A stretch of 6,903 bases of DNA, from the NCBI GenBank assembly GCA_902783305.1, contig CACZQU010000244.1, positions 1 to 6,903 on the forward strand. Reading direction: 5' to 3'. Every line of letters starts with the position of its first letter. The first letter of the stretch is position 1. This document shows positions 1 to 5,149 of the stretch, in pieces. The translations under genes were made by a program, and so were the position numbers. Under the pieces are notes generated by a model. The model ran no database searches. It saw nothing but the letters and a program-made list of their open reading frames with translations, and was not told where the DNA came from. The stretch comes from an uncultured Lachnospiraceae bacterium (GTDB lineage: Bacteria; Bacillota; Clostridia; Lachnospirales; Lachnospiraceae).

Positions 1-1956
1 CAGACTGTGGCTGGAATTGAGAACCAGGGTCTCTTCCCCGCCGAACATGCCGGGATCCATCCCATACATATTGTACATCTTCATCATATCCTGCATCCGG
101 CGGTTTTCCTCTGAGAGGGTGATCATAGCGGCGATTTTTTCATTTTTCAGTTTTTCTACACGAACGGTCAGCTTTTCCTTTCCAAGGCTCGACCTGAACA
201 GTTCAGTAAGAGCTTTTACTTCCTCTTCGCCCGCTGCATCTTCCTCCTTCATCTCTTCCGTCAGATCCGCGTCGATCCTCTTGAAACGGATGCTCTGATC
301 CTTCTGCTCAAGATGGGTAATAAACGGAGCGTCGATATTATGCTTCAGTATCACCGCGTCCCGTCCGGCTTCCCGGAAAAGGTTGATGTACTGGCTCTGC
401 TGAACTTCATCTGTCACATAGAATAACGTCGTCTTTTCCTCATCCGTCTTTTCGTCACCGGCCTTTTCGTCAGCCTCTGCGGAGGTTTCTTTCAGACCCT
501 CTTCCTCTTTCTGCTCTGCCTGCTTCTCTTCCCCTTCCTGATCCTCTCCTGCTGTGGTTTCCTTGCCGGATTCCCTGCATTCTTTCACAAAATCCGCAAG
601 TGTCAGATACTTTCCGTCGAGATTTTTGAAAAGAAGGTAATCATGAAGCCGCTCAGCAAATTTTTCGTCTCTGATATAACCGAATTTGATAAAGGGACTG
701 ATATCATCCCAGTATTTCTCAAAGGCTTCCCGGTCAGTCTTGCACATACCGGTCAGCTTGTCTGCGACTTTTTTGGTAATATACTCAGAGATTTTCTGAA
801 CAAATCCGTCGTTCTGGAGAGCGGAACGGGAAACATTTAACGGCATATCCGGGCAGTCGATGACACCCTTGAGCAGGAGCAGGAATTCCGGAATGACCTC
901 CTTGATATTATCAGCAATAAAAACCTGATTATTATAAAGCTTGATTGTCCCCTCAATCGTGTCATACTCCGTGTTGATCTTCGGGAAATAAAGAATTCCC
1001 TTGAGATTGAAGGGGTAATCCATATTCAGGTGGATCCAGAACAGAGGCTCCTTATAATCAAGAAACACCTTACGGTAAAATTCTTTGTATTCTTCGTCCG
1101 TACAGTCGTTCGGATGCTTTGTCCAAAGCGGATTGGGATCGCTGAGGGAAACCGGGCGTTTATTGATTTTCACCCTGTCTCTGGCCGGAGAGATTTCCAC
1201 GGTCTCTTTTTCTCCGTTCTCGTTTTCCTTCTCCTCGGTTTTTGCTTCCTCATGGATCCGCTCGACAATGACATCATCCTCTCTGAGCTCCGATTCGTCG
1301 ATTGTCTCATACTGCTGTTCCGCGTTTTCCTTGGACAGGAAAATCCTGACCGGCATAAACGAGCAGTATTTTTCGATGACCTCGCGCATACGATATTCAT
1401 TCGCAAACTCGACGCTGTCATCCGCGAGGAAAATCGTGATCTGCGTCCCTACCTCAGTGCGGGATCCTTCCTGAAGTACATATTCCGTCCCTCCATCGCA
1501 GCTCCAGTGTACAGGCGCAGCGCCTTCTTTATACGAAAGTGTGTCAATATGAACCTCATCCGCTACCATAAACGCAGAATAAAAGCCAAGTCCGAAATGG
1601 CCGATCATCTGGTCCGCTGTCGTCTTGTCCTTATACTGTTCCAGAAACTGTGTTGCTCCTGAGAACGCGATCTGGGTAATGTATTCCTCCACTTCCTCTG
1701 CGGTCATGCCCAGGCCGTTGTCGATGAACTTAAGTGTCTTTTCTTCCGGATTAACGATCACCTGAATCTGCGGTTTATAATGATCAGGAAGGGTATACTC
1801 GCCCATGATATCCAGTTTTTTCAGCTTGGTAATCGCATCACACCCATTGGAAATCATTTCCCTCACAAAGATATCATGATCGGAATATAACCATTTCTTG
1901 ATAATCGGAAATATATTTTCGCTGTTTATCGATAAGCTTCCATGTTTTTCTGCCAT
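1..1956 (-). CDS. htpG: Molecular chaperone HtpG (bacterial Hsp90), 3' end cut by window edge
   Basis: Cytosolic homodimeric ATP-dependent chaperone of the GHKL ATPase superfamily. I translated it by hand from ATG at 1956: 652 codons stay open to base 1 with no stop. The N-terminal ATPase domain (about residues 5-205) shows the nucleotide-pocket elements E33..ISN37GCD40A, DNGLGMT (79-85) and GHFGLGFYSAF (119-129). A charged N-M linker follows (about 235-255). The middle domain contains LNVSRSALQ (373-381), with the ATP-contacting arginine at 377. E. coli HtpG has about 624 residues; here an acidic insert at about 461-508 makes the protein longer, and I infer that a few tens of C-terminal dimerisation residues lie outside the window. 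The pocket reads ISNGCDA where most homologues read ISNASDA; the Glu, Asn and Asp ligands are kept. The start is fixed by AAAAGGAGG 8 nt upstream. It has its own promoter and a CIRCE-like repeat upstream, suggesting HrcA-linked heat-shock control. Confidence 0.97.
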   Translation of the reverse strand, partial: MAEKHGSLSINSENIFPIIKKWLYSDHDIFVREMISNGCDAITKLKKLDIMGEYTLPDHYKPQIQVIVNPEEKTLKFIDNGLGMTAEEVEEYITQIAFSGATQFLEQYKDKTTADQMIGHFGLGFYSAFMVADEVHIDTLSYKEGAAPVHWSCDGGTEYVLQEGSRTEVGTQITIFLADDSVEFANEYRMREVIEKYCSFMPVRIFLSKENAEQQYETIDESELREDDVIVERIHEEAKTEEKENENGEKETVEISPARDRVKINKRPVSLSDPNPLWTKHPNDCTDEEYKEFYRKVFLDYKEPLFWIHLNMDYPFNLKGILYFPKINTEYDTIEGTIKLYNNQVFIADNIKEVIPEFLLLLKGVIDCPDMPLNVSRSALQNDGFVQKISEYITKKVADKLTGMCKTDREAFEKYWDDISPFIKFGYIRDEKFAERLHDYLLFKNLDGKYLTLADFVKECRESGKETTAGEDQEGEEKQAEQKEEEGLKETSAEADEKAGDEKTDEEKTTLFYVTDEVQQSQYINLFREAGRDAVILKHNIDAPFITHLEQKDQSIRFKRIDADLTEEMKEEDAAGEEEVKALTELFRSSLGKEKLTVRVEKLKNEKIAAMITLSEENRRMQDMMKMYNMYGMDPGMFGGEETLVLNSSHSL

Positions 1957-1964
1957 CTTTGGCG

Positions 1965-1970
1965 CCTCCT
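1965..1970 (-). promoter_or_regulatory. Ribosome binding site of htpG
   Basis: Perfect AGGAGG (within AAAAGGAGG) on the minus strand, 8 nt before the ATG at 1956. It fixes the start, which matches the usual short N-terminus (MAEKHG) of HtpG in Gram-positive bacteria. Confidence 0.9.
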
Positions 1971-2005
1971 TTTCTCTGTATTGCTTTTTATCCCTATGAC
2001 AGCAT

Positions 2006-2034
2006 AATATAAACCGATTCTGAAGAAATGTCAA
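2006..2034 (-). promoter_or_regulatory. Sigma-A type promoter of htpG
   Basis: The minus strand reads a perfect -35 TTGACA (2034-2029), a 17-bp spacer, and -10 TATATT (2011-2006; five of six consensus positions). Transcription should start near 2000-1998, giving a 5' leader of about 43 nt. The -35 box lies 7 bp downstream of the CIRCE-like repeat, directly after its T-run. No better promoter is visible between the repeat and the upstream gene's stop at 2125. Confidence 0.85.
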
Positions 2035-2035
2035 G

Positions 2036-2068
2036 AAAAAATCAGCACTCATTTTAATTGAGTGCTGA
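2036..2068 (-). terminator. Intrinsic terminator of the surface-protein transcript, overlapping CIRCE
   Basis: On the minus strand TCAGCACTCA pairs perfectly with TGAGTGCTGA (10 bp, 7-nt loop ATTAAAA) and is followed at once by TTTTTT (2041-2036). This is the layout of a rho-independent terminator, lying 56 bp after the stop codon at 2125. The stem is about half GC, so strength is uncertain. Confidence 0.6.
2042..2068. promoter_or_regulatory. CIRCE-type operator (predicted HrcA binding site)
   Basis: Arms TCAGCACTC and GAGTGCTGA are separated by exactly 9 bp (ATTTTAATT). The CIRCE consensus is TTAGCACTC-N9-GAGTGCTAA, so each arm differs at one symmetric position and the AGCACTC/GAGTGCT core is intact. 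CIRCE is the site of the heat-shock repressor HrcA, usually found before groESL and hrcA-grpE-dnaK. Here it precedes htpG, a chaperone gene, which supports a regulatory reading. Unusually, it sits upstream of the -35 box instead of between promoter and start codon. The same repeat also reads as a terminator for the upstream gene, so the match could partly reflect that role; spacer length and core make pure coincidence unlikely. Confidence 0.8.
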
Positions 2069-2124
2069 CAGGAATTTTGTTCGTTTTTGCAGTTTTTTCT
2101 GTACCGATACCGGGATCGGAATAA

Positions 2125-3366
2125 TCAATACTTACGATCATCCTTTTTTCTCTTCAGGAAAAAAGCCAGGATGAATGACCCTGCCGCGGCAGCCATCAGA
2201 ATCAGATATTCTGCCATATTCATCCTGTCGGCCGTCAAAGCTATTTTTTCTCCTGTATTTCCTTGCGCGCTCCTGTGAGAAGCTCCTCCTGTCTTCTCCT
2301 CATCCTCCACCGCTTCCATCACATTAAACGCCACTTCTTTCTTATCTTCGTTTCCCGTCGGCTTCCAGCTCTCTCCATCATATTTCTGCTCTGCAAATAT
2401 GACAGACAGTGTAAAGCCGCCGGCTTCGGAGATGCGGAAAGAAGCCTTGTAGCTGTCCTTGTCAAAAGGACGGCTTTCCAGAACCTTCCAGCCGGAGGGA
2501 CAATATCGGGTATCTCCCGGAACCGGGCTGCTGTTCTCCATCCCCGCTCCATCCGCCTGAAAGGAAATCCGCGTCTGTGTCGTATATCTGGCTTTACTGT
2601 CAATTCCGGTTACTTCATTATCCTCCGGATCCGCAGCAAACGGCTCCCTGGCGAGGGCCTTTACCTGAACCGTATAGTCGGTGTCGATCAAAGCGGAATT
2701 CGTGATGTCATCCGGAAGAATGACTTTTGCATGAAGGGTAAACATCTGTTCTTTCTCGTTTTCCCGTTCATAACTGCTGCCTTGTACATTCCAGTCCACA
2801 ACAGCCTCCCGGATGCCCCGGCTCGTCTCCAGTTCTACTGCTGCAGGCAGACCAAATGCCGCAGCTGATTTCTCCGTCCCGTTGGCAATCTCAACCGTTC
2901 CGGCCGGGAACCTGACAGACAAAAGCTCCGTAATATATTTTTCCACCCGGAAAATCACATTTACCGTCTGAGGATCTGCTGCGTCATCGGCATCCTCCAC
3001 GATGATGAAATCTTCGTAATCACCAGCCCCCAGCCCCTCGGCAAGAGTAATCTCAAATTCCGCTTCACCGCCAGGCTCCAGGACAATATCCTCCAGTCCG
3101 TCCAGATCAACATAACCATTTTCCGAAACAGGAAGCTCAAGCTCAACCGGTACTTCCCCGTCATTAATGACAACAACCACCTTTGGCGGAATTTTCTGCG
3201 GGTCATAGCCCTCCTGTTCTGTCTCAAAAACGACGGTACCAGGATCTAAGCTGAAGCTTGCCATCCCTTCCATCATCTCATCTGCAGGCGCTGCGGCAGG
3301 ATGAATCAAAAAAGCCGCTGCGGCCACAGATAAAGCTGCCCGAAAACGCCTTCCAGACATCATCAT
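2125..3366 (-). CDS. Predicted secreted, membrane-anchored surface protein with Ig-like/beta-rich domains, function unknown
   Basis: I do not recognise a specific function. The 413-residue product starts with a signal peptide (basic GRRFR, hydrophobic 9-21, likely cleavage in the AAAPADE area about 24-30). The middle is acidic and rich in predicted beta strands. About 38-143 resembles Ig-like/ASH-type modules (phrases such as VVVVINDGEVPVELELP and LEPGGEAEFEITLAEGLGAGDYED). About 148-240 resembles bacterial Ig-like domains (FGLPAAVELE...VVDWNV). About 258-352 is a third beta-rich unit (EAGGFTLSVIFAEQKYDG). A flexible tail leads to a transmembrane helix (about 386-404) and a positive end, KRKKDDRKY, so the protein should be anchored with its bulk outside. 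No LPXTG motif is seen. A GTG at 3387 would add seven residues, but that stretch contains the ribosome binding site, so I start at ATG 3366; the next two codons are also ATG. It lies 72 bp after the HAD gene and may be co-transcribed. Confidence 0.85.
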   Translation of the reverse strand: MMMSGRRFRAALSVAAAAFLIHPAAAPADEMMEGMASFSLDPGTVVFETEQEGYDPQKIPPKVVVVINDGEVPVELELPVSENGYVDLDGLEDIVLEPGGEAEFEITLAEGLGAGDYEDFIIVEDADDAADPQTVNVIFRVEKYITELLSVRFPAGTVEIANGTEKSAAAFGLPAAVELETSRGIREAVVDWNVQGSSYERENEKEQMFTLHAKVILPDDITNSALIDTDYTVQVKALAREPFAADPEDNEVTGIDSKARYTTQTRISFQADGAGMENSSPVPGDTRYCPSGWKVLESRPFDKDSYKASFRISEAGGFTLSVIFAEQKYDGESWKPTGNEDKKEVAFNVMEAVEDEEKTGGASHRSAQGNTGEKIALTADRMNMAEYLILMAAAAGSFILAFFLKRKKDDRKY

Positions 3367-3372
3367 CCGCCT

Positions 3373-3379
3373 CTCCCCT
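3373..3379 (-). promoter_or_regulatory. Ribosome binding site that decides the surface-protein start
   Basis: AGGGGAG on the minus strand lies 6 nt before ATG 3366 (9 and 12 nt before the next two in-frame ATGs at 3363 and 3360). It falls inside the reading frame opened by GTG 3387, which argues against that upstream start. Confidence 0.7.
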
Positions 3380-3438
3380 TTCTCCACTTCGATAAACGCA
3401 AATTTGAGTCTGACCGAACCCGTCTGTTTTCTGTCTCT

Positions 3439-4116
3439 TTATCGTGCCAGGTCCTTTTGCTCCCAGCGGCTGATCACTTCCATAATATCTCCCGGAGAAA
3501 AAATGGAATCATCCGCACCGTTCTCTTCCAGCTCTTCAAGGTCGCGGTATCCCCACAGCACACCTACCGTAACCATACCCGCAGCCTTTCCGGTTTTCAT
3601 ATCCGTCCCTGAATCGCCAAAATAAATACACTCGCAGGGAAGAACGCCCATCTGCTGAGCCGCCCATAAAGCGGTATCCGGAAACGGCTTCGGGTTCATC
3701 CCCGGCTGGTTTCCTATGCATACATCAAATATTCCGGGGTACATCTTCCCGATGACTTCGACGGTCTGCTCATGTGGTTTATTGGAACAGACCGCCAGCT
3801 TCATCCCCATTTCCTTTAAAGCGGCCAGGGCCTCCCGGATCTCCGGAAAATAGTCGACCTTATAAAGCGGCGCTTTTTCAAAATACTGAAGGTAAAGGGG
3901 ATACGCTGTCTCAAAATGCTTCAGCTCCTTATCGCCTGCATCCTTAAGAACCCTCTCCACCAGTGCTCTTGCGCCATCTCCGCAATAATAGCGGAAATTG
4001 TCCACCGGAAGCTCCGGCAGCTCCAGCTCACGAAGCATCTGATTCGCAGCCGAAGCCATGGAATCCAAAGTATACAATAGCGTACCATCCAAATCAAACA
4101 AACAGCCTTTTATCAT
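3439..4116 (-). CDS. HAD-superfamily hydrolase, phosphoglycolate phosphatase (Gph)-like
   Basis: Cytosolic Mg2+-dependent phosphatase of the HAD subfamily IA. From ATG 4116 the product has 225 residues, the usual Gph size. All four catalytic motifs are present: motif I DLDGT with nucleophile D8 and acid/base D10, motif II serine S111 in AVCSNKP, motif III lysine K143 in NPKPFPD, and motif IV acidic D168 and D172 in GDSGTD. A helical cap lies between motifs I and II (about 15-85). The likely substrate is 2-phosphoglycolate or another small phosphate ester; related enzymes (PpaX, beta-phosphoglucomutase) share these motifs, so the substrate is inferred. The frame stays open upstream to ATG 4221, 11 nt after the maf stop, which would add 35 residues. 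I prefer 4116 because MIKGCLFDLDGT matches the family N-terminus, although ribosome-site spacing there is poor. It lies between maf and the surface-protein gene, all co-oriented. Confidence 0.92.
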   Translation of the reverse strand: MIKGCLFDLDGTLLYTLDSMASAANQMLRELELPELPVDNFRYYCGDGARALVERVLKDAGDKELKHFETAYPLYLQYFEKAPLYKVDYFPEIREALAALKEMGMKLAVCSNKPHEQTVEVIGKMYPGIFDVCIGNQPGMNPKPFPDTALWAAQQMGVLPCECIYFGDSGTDMKTGKAAGMVTVGVLWGYRDLEELEENGADDSIFSPGDIMEVISRWEQKDLAR

Positions 4117-4137
4117 AAATGTATTATCATGTCCTCC
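4113..4137 (-). promoter_or_regulatory. Shine-Dalgarno and five-codon mini-ORF before the HAD gene
   Basis: The minus strand has GGAGG (4137-4133), 16 nt before ATG 4116, which is too far for normal use. Only 2 nt after it is another ATG (4130) in a different frame, opening MIIHL followed by TGA (4115-4113), whose stop overlaps the HAD start as ATGA. This could be a coupled leader peptide or simply a mis-set start. The 2-nt spacing for the mini-ORF is also poor. Confidence 0.3.
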
Positions 4138-4232
4138 ATAAAAAAACGGATCGCTGCCCATTACGTCCTGTCTCTCTGATTTCCGGGTAACGATTGCGTC
4201 ACATACGTCAATCAGAACCATAATCCCGGCTA

Positions 4233-4850
4233 TTATATCATCCCCAGATCAATCCCGTGTAATCTCGTTTCATAAGCCAGACGGGAAACCGGAAGCCCTA
4301 CCACATTGCTGTAATCCCCTCTGATTCCTTTTACATTCGCCATCCAAAGACCCTGAATCGCATAGGCTCCCGCTTTGTCAAGGGGTTCGCCGGAAGCAGC
4401 ATATCTGCGGATCCTCTCCTCCTCTACCGGATAGAATTCAACCTGAGTACACTCGCTGAACGACAGTCTTCTGAACTCCTCCCCTTCCCGTTCCCGGATC
4501 AGAAGACAGACACCAGTATATACCTGATGCCATCTTCCCTGCAGTGTAGTCAGCATCCTGACCGCGTCCTCGGCATCCCGTGGTTTTCCCAGAATGCATC
4601 CATCACGCGCAACGATGGTATCCGCTGCAAGAATGATCCCTGTCCATGCCGCAGGCTTTCCGGAGTTCTTCTCCAGTTTTTTTCGCACTGCCTCTGCCTT
4701 GTCCCTGGCCAGATCCGTAACGACAGCAGCCGGCTCTGTCTGGTCCGTGCGCTCGTCCGTGTCTGCCGTAACGACGGTAAACGTTACCCCAGCCTTCTTC
4801 AAAAGCTCTGCCCTTCGGGGTGAAGCTGAAGCGAGTATGATCCTTCCCAT
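4233..4850 (-). CDS. maf: Maf family nucleoside triphosphate pyrophosphatase (YhdE-type)
   Basis: Cytosolic house-cleaning enzyme that hydrolyses non-canonical or surplus nucleoside triphosphates to monophosphate plus pyrophosphate; the family was first linked to septum formation in Bacillus subtilis. The 205-residue product matches normal family length. Motifs in order: ASASPRRAELL (7-17), AADTIV with catalytic D77, ILGKP with K89, GRWHQVYTGV (105-114), and SGEPLDKAGAYAIQG (153-167) followed by GDYSNVVGLPV (178-188). The KAGAYAIQG form is that of the YhdE (dTTP/UTP) branch, unlike the YceF (m7GTP) branch; this assignment is by motif. The frame is open to GTG 4919, adding 23 residues, but ATG 4850 has AAGGAG 10 nt upstream and gives the canonical MGRIILASASPRR start. 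It is first of three co-oriented genes after the terminator at 5051-5005. Another Maf-type substrate is the main alternative. Confidence 0.96.
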   Translation of the reverse strand: MGRIILASASPRRAELLKKAGVTFTVVTADTDERTDQTEPAAVVTDLARDKAEAVRKKLEKNSGKPAAWTGIILAADTIVARDGCILGKPRDAEDAVRMLTTLQGRWHQVYTGVCLLIREREGEEFRRLSFSECTQVEFYPVEEERIRRYAASGEPLDKAGAYAIQGLWMANVKGIRGDYSNVVGLPVSRLAYETRLHGIDLGMI

Positions 4851-4860
4851 TTTCTGTATT

Positions 4861-4866
4861 CTCCTT
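4861..4866 (-). promoter_or_regulatory. Ribosome binding site that decides the maf start
   Basis: AAGGAG on the minus strand lies 10 nt before ATG 4850. It falls inside the longer frame from GTG 4919, which has no comparable site, so the shorter start is preferred. Confidence 0.75.
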
Positions 4867-4940
4867 TCTTCCCGGTAAAGAGCCGTCATCAACAGCTCAT
4901 CCCTACTGTCGTTCTTCACCAGTAATCATACAGCAGCTCT

Positions 4941-4993
4941 CAGGGAGGTTCTCAGGATTGAGATCCAGCGGAGCCGTCCTGAGCGCTTCCCTG
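4941..4993 (-). repeat. Long imperfect inverted repeat in the maf leader
   Basis: Arms of 17 nt (4941-4957 and 4977-4993) match at 14 positions: six outer pairs, a small internal loop, then seven perfect inner pairs (CTCAGGA/TCCTGAG), with a 19-nt loop. It lies between the antiporter terminator and maf. There is no T-run after it on the minus strand, so it is not an intrinsic terminator. It may be a leader structure if the promoter lies upstream, a protein-binding site, or a remnant of an intergenic repeat. I see no convincing sigma-A promoter in 4851-5004; the only -10-like element is TATGAT, at about 4931-4926, without a good -35. Confidence 0.45.
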
Positions 4994-5004
4994 AAAATAC
5001 CCAG

Positions 5005-5051
5005 AAAAAGCCCTGCCGGTAGAAAAAAGAATCTGTCTCTTCCGGCAGGGC
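5005..5051 (-). terminator. Strong intrinsic terminator after the antiporter gene
   Basis: On the minus strand GCCCTGCCGG (5051-5042) pairs perfectly with CCGGCAGGGC (5019-5010), followed by TTTTT and then CT. The loop is 22 nt, with a possible AGA/TCT extension beyond a T-T mismatch. The A/T runs on both sides would extend the pairing and make it potentially bidirectional, though I see no plus-strand gene that would need it. Confidence 0.9.
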
Positions 5052-5056
5052 TTTTT

Positions 5057-5149
5057 TTATGATTTCTGCTTCATATACGTAAAGCGAAAAACCTGTTCGT
5101 CAGATGCAACTGTTGCCAGTGCTTCAGGTCTCTTCACGGTTACCGTCAT
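5057..5149 (-). CDS. Possible 30-residue ORF coupled to the antiporter gene
   Basis: ATG at 5149 overlaps the antiporter stop TGA as ATGA, a common sign of translational coupling. The frame encodes 30 residues, beginning MTVTVKRPEALATV and ending FRFTYMKQKS, with a TAA at 5057 that abuts the terminator hairpin. It thus fills the whole space between the antiporter and the terminator. The product is soluble and basic at the end, with no membrane segment and no domain I recognise. The upstream ribosome site is weak (GGAAAA), so expression would depend on coupling. It may equally be a chance frame in a 3' UTR. Confidence 0.3.
   Translation of the reverse strand: MTVTVKRPEALATVASDEQVFRFTYMKQKS

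Noticed and set aside
1030..1662. A 210-codon plus-strand frame, and an overlapping 129-codon one, opposite htpG
   Set aside because: They lie fully inside the conserved htpG coding sequence and show no recognisable protein pattern; they are antisense shadows.
2104..2119. Small hairpin CCGAT/ATCGG just after the surface-protein stop
   Set aside because: The stem is only 5 bp and no T-run follows on the minus strand; the neighbouring 10-bp repeat is a far better terminator.
2263..2868. A 201-codon plus-strand frame opposite the surface-protein gene
   Set aside because: The minus-strand gene has a signal peptide, domain pattern, anchor and ribosome site; the plus-strand frame has none of these.
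4233..4919. A longer Maf starting at GTG 4919
   Set aside because: The extra 23 residues are not part of the family N-terminus and contain the ribosome binding site for ATG 4850.
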